The translations under genes and the position numbers were made by a program. Source: Candidatus Stercoripulliclostridium merdipullorum (lineage in GTDB: Bacteria > Bacillota > Clostridia > Christensenellales > DTU072). Taken from it: 33,944 bases of DNA. The DNA lies in the NCBI GenBank assembly GCA_018713745.1, contig DVOH01000010.1:1-33944 (forward strand), in the 5' to 3' direction. The notes under the pieces were generated by a model. It had not been told where the DNA came from, made no database searches, and saw only the letters and a program-made list of their open reading frames with translations. The first letter of the stretch is position 1. The number at the start of each line of letters is the position of its first letter. This document shows, one piece after another, positions 12,175 to 18,708 of this stretch.

Positions 12175-13400
12175 GCGGCACGCTGAACGAAAGTTTTTGC
12201 ATTCTCAACAAAGTTCTGCGCGAAGGCGCATACGTCAATCTTGCGCTGAACGAAGATGCCGTCGGCGCCATGGCGCGGCGGATCGTGCTGGGTGTCCTCG
12301 AGCGCTACTATAAGTTGAATTATATGATATCCCGCCTTGTTCCCAAAGCACCTAAGGCGGTTGTGCGCATTGTATTGATGCAGGGGATCTATTGCCTGAC
12401 CGAAACGGAGATGCCGCGCTATGCCGTCGTGGACGAGAGTGTCAAATTGACGGGCGCGATCGGCAAAAAAGAACTCAAAGGTCTGGTTAACGCCGTATTG
12501 CAACGGGTCGCCGACGGCGAACGTCCCCTCCCCGACAAGCAGGATCCCGCTTACGAGGAAGTCGAACTCAATGCTCCGCGCTGGCTGATACAAATGCTGA
12601 AGAAAGAGTATCCGAAAGCCTACAAACGGATTCTGAAAGGGGACGAAACGCACCTCGAGCATATCCGTTTGCGCCGCGGAGAGGATGCCAAACGCTGGGA
12701 GAATGCGCCGGGAGTGATTGCCCGCACGGCAACGGGATTTTTTGTCCGTCCCGACGAAGGGATCCGCAAAGCATTTTCGGAAGGTCGCTTGACCTATCAG
12801 TCTCTGACTTCGACGTATGCGGTACTTGCGGCGGGCGCGGTCGAAGGAAAGCGCGTATTGGATCTTTGCGCGGCTCCGGGCGGCAAAAGCGTTTTTTATG
12901 CCGAGCGCGGCGCGGTCGTGACCGCTAGCGAAAAATATCCCCATCGTGCCGACTTGATCCGCGCGTATGCGGGACGGATGGGGGTCAGACTAAGCGCGAT
13001 CACGCTGTCGGACGCGACGGTTCTCCGACCGGATTTTGTCGGACAATTCGATGTTGTCGCCGTCGACGCACCTTGCTCGGGGTTGGGAGTGCTTGCCAAG
13101 CGGCAGGATGCCGTTTTGCGCAAGAAGCCCGAAGATATCGACGAACTCGGTTTGTTGCAAAGCAAAATTCTTTCCGTCGCGGCGCAGTATGTGAAAGCTG
13201 GCGGGATTTTGTTGTATACCACCTGTACGGTAACCGCAAAGGAAAACGGGGAGCAGATCGCCGCGTTTTTGGCAGCGCACAAAGAGTTCGCTCTTGACAA
13301 AATTCCCCTTCCCTATGATAATAAAGGTGAGTTGCAGTTTCTGCCCGACGGAAAAGGGCTGGACGGATTTTATATTGCGAGGATGAAACGGTTTGGATAG
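12171..13400 (+). CDS. rsmB: 16S rRNA (cytosine-5) methyltransferase RsmB
   Basis: RsmB makes m5C967 of 16S rRNA. Residues 1 to about 125 form the NusB-like RNA-binding domain (LREGAYVNLAL, VNAVLQRV). The Rossmann methyltransferase domain has the SAM motif DLCAAPGGKS at 231-240, DAPCSG at 299-304 and YTTCTVTAKENG at 349-360; the two cysteines serve in release and catalysis. The frame opens further upstream inside fmt, but ATG 12171, in a 4-bp ATGA overlap with the fmt stop, matches the usual length at 409 residues. The zinc protease gene found between fmt and rsmB in some Firmicutes is absent. Confidence 0.95.
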   Translation: MSGTLNESFCILNKVLREGAYVNLALNEDAVGAMARRIVLGVLERYYKLNYMISRLVPKAPKAVVRIVLMQGIYCLTETEMPRYAVVDESVKLTGAIGKKELKGLVNAVLQRVADGERPLPDKQDPAYEEVELNAPRWLIQMLKKEYPKAYKRILKGDETHLEHIRLRRGEDAKRWENAPGVIARTATGFFVRPDEGIRKAFSEGRLTYQSLTSTYAVLAAGAVEGKRVLDLCAAPGGKSVFYAERGAVVTASEKYPHRADLIRAYAGRMGVRLSAITLSDATVLRPDFVGQFDVVAVDAPCSGLGVLAKRQDAVLRKKPEDIDELGLLQSKILSVAAQYVKAGGILLYTTCTVTAKENGEQIAAFLAAHKEFALDKIPLPYDNKGELQFLPDGKGLDGFYIARMKRFG

Positions 13401-14457
13401 CCTGCAGGATTACGATTATCAACAGCTGAGCGCGCTGGTTGCCGAACTCGGTGTGCCGAAATTTCGCGCCGATCAGCTGTATTCGCTTGCCATGCGGCAC
13501 AAAAGTTACGACGAGGGGAGCAATCTTCCCGTCGCTTTGCGTGAGCAACTCAAAGGCGTCGTGCGCGACCGCGCCGTCGAAATCGTCGAGCGGCTGGAAG
13601 GCAAAGACGGCGTCAAGAAGTATCTGTATCTTTTGGCGGACGGCAATATTATCGAAGGTGTCTATATGCCGCACCGTTACGGCGATACCCTTTGCGTTTC
13701 GACCCAGGTCGGTTGTCGGATGGGGTGCGCCTTTTGCGCAAGCGGAATCGGCGGATTGGTACGCAATCTGACGGCAGGAGAAATTCTCGGACAAGTTCTT
13801 GCCGCCAATCGTGACAACGGCGGGACGCCCGAAAAGCGGAAAGTGACCAACGTCGTGCTGATGGGCAGCGGTGAGCCCCTTGACAATTATGACAATGTGA
13901 TACGCTTTCTGAAGCTGGTCGGCGATCCGCGCGGGATCGGGATCAGCCCCCGCAATATTTCGCTTTCGACTTCGGGGCTTGCCGATCGGATGATCGAGTT
14001 GGCTGACAGCGGGATTCCCGTCGTGCTGACCGTTTCGCTCCATGCCGCGACCGACCGAAAGCGTTCGGCACTGATGCCCGTCAACCGTAAGTATCCCATT
14101 GCGCGCGTGATCGAAGCGGCGCGCTATTATGTCAGAAAAACGGGACGCAGAGTTATTTTTGAATATGCCTTGGTGCGTGGCGAAAACTCCGATCGCAAAA
14201 GTGCGGAAGAGCTTGCCGCACTGCTCAAAGGACTCAATTGTCACGTCAATCTGATCAACCTCAATCCCGTAAAAGAAAAAGGCTTGAGCGGAGTTTCGCC
14301 CGAAGCGATCAAATCGTTTATTTCGGTATTGGAGTCCAAAGGGATTTCGGCAACGTTAAGGCGCAGTATGGGCGGAGACGTCGAAGGCGCGTGCGGTCAG
14401 CTTCGTCGCAAATACCTTCGCCAAAAAGAAGAAGGCGGTCAGAGCGATGCGGGCTAA
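13393..14457 (+). CDS. rlmN: Radical SAM 23S rRNA/tRNA adenine C2-methyltransferase RlmN
   Basis: RlmN methylates C2 of A2503 in 23S rRNA and A37 in some tRNAs. The radical SAM cluster motif CRMGCAFC supplies C108, C112 and C115. MGSGEPLDNYDNV varies from the usual MGMGEPL. C334 in GACGQL is the second catalytic cysteine. The start is a TTG at 13393, overlapping rsmB by 8 bp, supported by GAGGA about 9 nt upstream and by the family N-terminus. The 354-residue length is normal. Confidence 0.96.
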   Translation: MDSLQDYDYQQLSALVAELGVPKFRADQLYSLAMRHKSYDEGSNLPVALREQLKGVVRDRAVEIVERLEGKDGVKKYLYLLADGNIIEGVYMPHRYGDTLCVSTQVGCRMGCAFCASGIGGLVRNLTAGEILGQVLAANRDNGGTPEKRKVTNVVLMGSGEPLDNYDNVIRFLKLVGDPRGIGISPRNISLSTSGLADRMIELADSGIPVVLTVSLHAATDRKRSALMPVNRKYPIARVIEAARYYVRKTGRRVIFEYALVRGENSDRKSAEELAALLKGLNCHVNLINLNPVKEKGLSGVSPEAIKSFISVLESKGISATLRRSMGGDVEGACGQLRRKYLRQKEEGGQSDAG

Positions 14458-15316
14458 ACGGGAACGCGGACAGATTGTCAAAATCATAGCCAACCGCTAC
14501 ACCGTACGAACGGAGTCGGGGGATCGATTGATTGCGACGGCGCGCGGAAGGCTGCGCCTGGACAGCGACCCGTATGTCGGAGATTTCGTTACGATTACCC
14601 GCGGGAAGCCGGTTGCGACGATCGACGAGATTCTGCCCCGCAAAAACTCTCTTATCCGACCGTATGTTGCCAACGTCGACGCCGCTTTGATCGTCGTTGC
14701 CCCCGAACCCAAACCCGATCTTGTGCTGGCAGACAAAATCATTTTGAATTGCTATGCCGAAGGGATCGAGCCGGTGTTGGTTGCGACCAAAAACGACCTC
14801 GGCGATCTTGCTCCGGCGTTGCAAGAAGAATATCCCGGAATTGTTATTATATCGGTATCTTCAGCTACAAAAAACGGATTGAACGAACTGTCGGATTTGA
14901 TTCAAGGCAAGACGGTGTGTCTTGCGGGACAAAGCGCGGTGGGGAAAACCAGTCTGCTCAACGCCTTGTTGGACCTCAATCTCAAAACCGACGGGCTGTC
15001 GGCAAAGATCAAGCGGGGGAAAAATACCACCCGCCACGTCGAAATCTACGAGGCGTCGGGCGGCAGTATCGTCGACACCTGCGGATTCAGTATGCTGGAG
15101 TGCGTCGATCTGAAAGAAAACGAGCTGACATATTATTATGACGAATTTGTGGCGGTGCAGGACGGATGCCGTTACCGCGGATGTACCCACACGACCGAAC
15201 CCGATTGTGCCGTCAAACGCGCAGTGGCGGAGGGAAGCATCAATGCCGCGCGTTATCAGCGTTATCTGACAATTTTTGAAGAAATCAAAGAAGCCAGGAG
15301 GAAGCAATATGACTAA
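14447..15316 (+). CDS. rsgA: Ribosome small-subunit-dependent GTPase A
   Basis: RsgA is a late 30S assembly checkpoint GTPase. The order is an N-terminal OB fold (GQIVKIIANRYTV), a circularly permuted GTPase domain with G4 TKND near 114, G1 GQSAVGKTS near 162 and G3 DTCG near 210, and a zinc finger with CRYRGCTHTTEPDC from about 241. Length is 289 residues. The ATG overlaps the end of rlmN by 11 bp. In many Firmicutes the PrpC phosphatase and PrkC kinase genes lie between rlmN and rsgA; here the overlap leaves no room for them. Confidence 0.96.
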   Translation: MRAKRERGQIVKIIANRYTVRTESGDRLIATARGRLRLDSDPYVGDFVTITRGKPVATIDEILPRKNSLIRPYVANVDAALIVVAPEPKPDLVLADKIILNCYAEGIEPVLVATKNDLGDLAPALQEEYPGIVIISVSSATKNGLNELSDLIQGKTVCLAGQSAVGKTSLLNALLDLNLKTDGLSAKIKRGKNTTRHVEIYEASGGSIVDTCGFSMLECVDLKENELTYYYDEFVAVQDGCRYRGCTHTTEPDCAVKRAVAEGSINAARYQRYLTIFEEIKEARRKQYD

Positions 15317-15986
15317 GTATTTGGTATCGCCGTCGATTTTGTCCGGGGATTTTGCCGATATGGGCAGCAGCGTCAAAGCAATCGAGCGTTGGGGCGGCGA
15401 TCTTGTGCATTGTGACGTAATGGACGGCGTGTATGTCAAAAATCTGACGTTCGGGATGCCGATGATAGCGGCGCTTCGCAAAGTGACGACGCTTCCGCTG
15501 GATGTGCATCTGATGATTACCGAACCCGAACGCTACGTCGAAGAATTTGTCAAGGCGGGGGCGGATATCGTGACCTTCCATGTCGAAGCGAGTAAGGATC
15601 CTCTTAAAACGCTGCGTAAAATCCGCAGTCTCGGTTGCAAGGGCGGGATTGTGTTCAATCCGGATATTCCGTTTGAAGGGTACGAATATTTGGCGGACGA
15701 GAGCGATATGATATTGGTAATGAGTGTTTATGCCGGCAAGGGCGGACAATCGTTTATTCCCGAAACACTGGACAAAGTGAGAGCAATCCGAAACTATCTG
15801 ACCCAAAAGGGGCTGAATGTCCCCATCGAGATTGACGGGGGCGTCAACGAGCAGAACGCCGCGGCGTGCCGGGAGGCAGGGGTGACCGTGCTTGTTGCCG
15901 GCAGTAGCGTCTACAAGTCGGACGACCCCGCGCGCACGATCAGGATTCTGCAGGGTCTGAACGGAAGCAGCGGGCAAGAATCCTGA
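15309..15986 (+). CDS. rpe: Ribulose-phosphate 3-epimerase
   Basis: Rpe interconverts ribulose 5-phosphate and xylulose 5-phosphate. This 225-residue TIM barrel has metal ligands H34, D36, H67 and D176 (HCDVMDG, LDVHLM, EIDGGVN) and a phosphate-binding AGSSVYKS near the end. The loop usually read as PGFGGQ is AGKGGQ at 142-147, an odd substitution. ATG 15309 has AGGAGG at 15296-15301 and overlaps rsgA by 8 bp. The last 47 bp are overlapped on the other strand by spoVM. thiN, which often follows, is missing. Confidence 0.93.
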   Translation: MTKYLVSPSILSGDFADMGSSVKAIERWGGDLVHCDVMDGVYVKNLTFGMPMIAALRKVTTLPLDVHLMITEPERYVEEFVKAGADIVTFHVEASKDPLKTLRKIRSLGCKGGIVFNPDIPFEGYEYLADESDMILVMSVYAGKGGQSFIPETLDKVRAIRNYLTQKGLNVPIEIDGGVNEQNAAACREAGVTVLVAGSSVYKSDDPARTIRILQGLNGSSGQES

Positions 15987-16032
15987 CAACGGGTTTCAGC
16001 CAGCCGGGGCAGGCGAAGCAAACGATATGCAT
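15940..16032 (-). CDS. spoVM: Stage V sporulation protein SpoVM (30 residues)
   Basis: A 30-codon frame reads MHIVCFACPGWLKPVVRILA and then RCFRSDPAES. SpoVM is a tiny amphipathic helix that senses convex curvature of the forespore membrane and anchors the spore coat protein SpoIVA. The B. subtilis protein has 26 residues with proline at 9, leucine at 12 and arginine at 17; all three are at the same positions here, with alternating hydrophobic and basic residues after P9. A perfect GGAGGTG lies 5 nt before the ATG. Its place between rpe and rpmB is where spoVM occurs in Bacillus, but it is inverted here and its end runs antisense into rpe. Three cysteines are unusual. No coding alternative is visible. 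Confidence 0.8.
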   Translation of the reverse strand: MHIVCFACPGWLKPVVRILARCFRSDPAES

Positions 16033-16058
16033 GTAAACACCTCCAAGCGATATGCCCC

Positions 16059-16066
16059 ATTATATG
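16059..16066 (-). promoter_or_regulatory. Possible -10 element for spoVM
   Basis: On the minus strand CATATAAT lies 15 nt before the GGAGGTG of spoVM. It resembles both a sigma-A TATAAT and the sigma-E -10 (CATAnnnT type); spoVM of B. subtilis is made under sigma-E. No convincing -35 of either class was found, so the sigma factor is open. Confidence 0.4.
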
Positions 16067-16136
16067 CCGCAGGGACAAAAAGGTTGCAGCGATTCAGCCT
16101 TAGCAAAGCCCGAGGATAGGGATGCGGTCAAAACGG

Positions 16137-16165
16137 AAAAGGTACGGGTAAGCCCGTACCTTTTT
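16137..16165 (+). terminator. Bidirectional terminator after rpe
   Basis: GGTACGGG at 16141-16148 pairs with CCCGTACC at 16153-16160 around TAAG, extended by AAAA/TTTT and one more T. It ends the long yicC-to-rpe operon and, on the other strand, insulates spoVM from rpmB. Confidence 0.88.
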
Positions 16166-16198
16166 ATCGATTCCCTCTCGATTCGGTGTAAATACGAC

Positions 16199-16221
16199 AA
16201 AATGCCGCGCTTTGCGCGGCA
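16199..16221 (-). terminator. Terminator of rpmB
   Basis: On the minus strand TGCCGCGC pairs with GCGCGGCA around three bases, followed by TTTTGTCG. It begins 30 bp after the rpmB stop. Confidence 0.75.
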
Positions 16222-16251
16222 CTTCAAGCTCGAATGAATGAAAAAATCAGA

Positions 16252-16446
16252 TTAGTCGTTGCTGTTTTTTTTCAGCGTTCTCAGGCATCTCGTGCAGACG
16301 TATTGCTGAGAGACTGCGCCTTTTTCGTCCACAACCTGAACTTTTTGGACGTTGACACCCCAACTTCTTCTGGTTTTGATGTTGCTGTGGCTGACTTTGT
16401 TTCCGCTCATTTGACCTTTGCCGCAGATGCTGCATACTCTTGACAT
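16252..16446 (-). CDS. rpmB: 50S ribosomal protein L28, zinc-ribbon form
   Basis: The 64-residue protein starts MSRVCSICGKGQMSGNKVSH and contains the L28 core NIKTRRSWGVNVQKV. Cysteine pairs C5-C8 and C51-C54 form a zinc-ribbon, so this is the zinc-binding (C+) paralogue type. The frame is open further upstream, but ATG at 16446 has AGGAGG 6 nt before it. It is transcribed opposite to its neighbours from its own promoter with a leader of about 90 nt. In that leader TTCCGA and TCGGAA could pair around the region before the ribosome binding site; a regulatory role is conjecture. Confidence 0.96.
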   Translation of the reverse strand: MSRVCSICGKGQMSGNKVSHSNIKTRRSWGVNVQKVQVVDEKGAVSQQYVCTRCLRTLKKNSND

Positions 16447-16543
16447 TGTAACCTCCTGCTTCCGAACACGGCATGTTGCGACGGTCGGAATTCCGTTGTC
16501 TTCTTGGTTGCGGGCGCGCTTTCGGCACTTTAACCGCTTATAG

Positions 16544-16572
16544 ATTGTACTATAATTCACGACCTTTGGCAA
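16544..16572 (-). promoter_or_regulatory. rpmB promoter
   Basis: On the minus strand TTGCCA (16567-16572) and TACAAT (16544-16549) are 17 bp apart. Both boxes match five of six consensus bases. The predicted start near 16537 gives a 90-nt leader. Confidence 0.78.
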
Positions 16573-16601
16573 CACTTTTCAAGCAATTTCTTTTGATACA
16601 G

Positions 16602-16630
16602 TTGCAAAAAAAAATATTTTCATATATTAT
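16602..16630 (+). promoter_or_regulatory. Promoter of the yloU-fakA-recG operon
   Basis: TTGCAA at 16602-16607 and TATTAT at 16625-16630 have a 17-bp spacer in a very AT-rich stretch. Transcription would start near 16637, 25 nt before the yloU ATG. It is divergent from the rpmB promoter. Confidence 0.6.
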
Positions 16631-16661
16631 ATTTTTGTCTACTATATCTTAGGAGAGGATT

Positions 16662-17012
16662 ATGGCGCTTACGACATCCAACGTATACGGAGACATCACC
16701 ATCAGCAACGATGCCGTTTCGATGCTCGTCAGCCGCGTTGCCCTGGATTGCTATGGCATCGTCGAGCTTGCCGCGCGTCGTCTCTCCGACAGTCTGCTGG
16801 AGCTGTTCAACAAACCTTCCCCCAACAAAGGCGTAAAAATCGTAACCGAAAACAATAAGGTTTACGTTGACGTATATGTCATTCTCAAGGAGGGCGTCAA
16901 CCGCGAGGCGGTGGAGGAAAGCCTGCACAGCAGCATCGAGTATCATGTCGAACAGTTGACTGGTATGTTGGTGAAATCGGTCAAGATTCACATAGTAGGC
17001 ATCAAATTATAG
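16662..17012 (+). CDS. yloU: Asp23/Gls24 family protein YloU
   Basis: A 116-residue Asp23/Gls24-family protein with GDITISNDAVSMLVSRVALDCYGI and the C-terminal VKSVKIHIVGIKL strand. In staphylococci Asp23 family members are membrane-associated and linked to cell-envelope homeostasis; in most Firmicutes yloU precedes the fatty acid kinase gene, as here. AGGAGAGG lies just before ATG 16662. fakA follows after 20 bp. Confidence 0.92.
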   Translation: MALTTSNVYGDITISNDAVSMLVSRVALDCYGIVELAARRLSDSLLELFNKPSPNKGVKIVTENNKVYVDVYVILKEGVNREAVEESLHSSIEYHVEQLTGMLVKSVKIHIVGIKL

Positions 17013-17032
17013 GATTCCCGAAGGGATTTGCG

Positions 17033-18706
17033 ATGATTGAAACCTTAAATATAGATCAGATAAAAGCGATGTTTCGCGGCGGGGCGCAAAATCTCGCGCT
17101 GAACAAAGCTTATATCGACAGCCTCAACGTCTTTCCGGTACCGGACGGCGATACGGGCACCAATATGAATCTGACGATGGCGTCGACGATCCGCGAAATG
17201 GAGGGTGCGGAGTCCGATCGTACGGCAGATGTCTGTCAGGCAATCGCACGCGGCGCGCTGAAGGGTGCGCGCGGCAACAGCGGCGTAATTTTGTCTCAGA
17301 TTTTCAAAGGCGTCAGTGCAGAACTTGCCGAAGCCAAGGCGATTACTCCCAAAATTTTTGCAAGAGCCCTCAAAAACGGCAGTAATGTGGCATACGACGT
17401 CGTAACACGTCCCAAAGAGGGGACAATCCTGACCGTTATCCGCCTGATGAGCGATTATGCTTTGAAGGCGGCATCGCGCAAAGAAGATTTTCTGGCATTT
17501 TTCCCTGCAATTCTCAAAAAGGGCGAAGAAGTTTTGCAAAAAACGCCCGATATGCTCCCCGTTCTGAAAAAAGCGGGCGTCGTCGATGCGGGCGGCAGAG
17601 GGCTTTTGGTGATTCTGACGGGGATGTACAACGTACTTGCCGGGGTCGAAATGCAAAAGCTCGAGGAGGAAACGTCTTCCGCCGAGCAGGAAATCGACGT
17701 TGCCGATCCCGAGATCCACAATCTCGAGGACATCAAGTTTGCGTACTGTACCGAATTTTTTATCATCAATCTGCACAAAAAAACGACGATGGCGGACATC
17801 GACAAGCTGCGCGAAAAACTGGGCAAAATCGGAGATTGCGTCTTGGTCGTAGGGGATCTGCAGTTGGTCAAAATTCACGTTCATACCAACAATCCGGGCA
17901 AAGCGCTTGAATACGCTTTGCAGCTCGGCGAACTCGAACGCCCCAAAATCGAAAATATGCTGGAGCAGCACCGCGCACTTCAAAACGGCAAAAAATCCGC
18001 CGAAGTACCCGAACCCAAAGCGGCGCCTGCCGTTCGACCCGAGCCGATCAAAGAAGCCGGCATGGTCGCTATCTGCACGGGATCGGGGCTTAAATCGATC
18101 TTCGGCGAGTTGGGTGTCGATCTGGTGATCGAAGGCGGACAGACAATGAACCCTTCGGTCGACGATATTGTCAATGCCGTCGACAGCGTTCCGGCAAACA
18201 CCGTGTATATTTTGCCCAACAACAGCAATATCGTTTTGGCGGCAGAGCAGGCAAAAGAGCTGACTAAGGCAAAATTAGTAGTTATAGCTACCAAAAATAT
18301 CCCGCAAGGGATTGCCGCGGCAATCAGTTTCGATCCGGACGGAACGCTTGAGCAAAACGTCGAAGCCATGAGTGCCGCCGCCGCAAGAGTACGTTCGGGG
18401 CAAGTTACGCATGCGGTGCGCGAAACCGAGATGGACGGCTTTATGCTGAAAAACGGCGATATTATCGGCATCTATCACGGCGTGATCGTTGCGAAGGGCG
18501 ATGAAATTGCCGCCGTCACACGCGACGTGATCGACAAGATGACCGATGACGATACGGCGTCGATCACGTTGTATTACGGCGAAGGCGTGACCGAAGCCGA
18601 CGCCGAAGAGCTGGTCGCAAGCGTCCAGGAAGACTATCCGTTCTATGACGTTGTTGCCTGTCGGGGCGGACAAAATCATTATTACTACTATATTTCGGTC
18701 GAATAG
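17033..18706 (+). CDS. fakA: Fatty acid kinase catalytic subunit FakA (DAK2-domain, YloV)
   Basis: FakA phosphorylates fatty acids held by FakB, allowing their use in phospholipid synthesis. The N-terminal DAK2-type kinase domain has PDGDTGTNMNLT with metal ligands D38 and D40 and KGARGNSGVILSQIFKG near 80-95. A central domain (FCTEFFII-type CTEFFIINLHKK) and a C-terminal domain with NNSNI and the end CRGGQNHYYYYISVE complete the 557 residues. FakB is not in the window. The start is ATG 17033 with GAAGGGA upstream; recG starts 2 bp after the stop. Confidence 0.92.
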   Translation: MIETLNIDQIKAMFRGGAQNLALNKAYIDSLNVFPVPDGDTGTNMNLTMASTIREMEGAESDRTADVCQAIARGALKGARGNSGVILSQIFKGVSAELAEAKAITPKIFARALKNGSNVAYDVVTRPKEGTILTVIRLMSDYALKAASRKEDFLAFFPAILKKGEEVLQKTPDMLPVLKKAGVVDAGGRGLLVILTGMYNVLAGVEMQKLEEETSSAEQEIDVADPEIHNLEDIKFAYCTEFFIINLHKKTTMADIDKLREKLGKIGDCVLVVGDLQLVKIHVHTNNPGKALEYALQLGELERPKIENMLEQHRALQNGKKSAEVPEPKAAPAVRPEPIKEAGMVAICTGSGLKSIFGELGVDLVIEGGQTMNPSVDDIVNAVDSVPANTVYILPNNSNIVLAAEQAKELTKAKLVVIATKNIPQGIAAAISFDPDGTLEQNVEAMSAAAARVRSGQVTHAVRETEMDGFMLKNGDIIGIYHGVIVAKGDEIAAVTRDVIDKMTDDDTASITLYYGEGVTEADAEELVASVQEDYPFYDVVACRGGQNHYYYYISVE

Positions 18707-18708
18707 CC

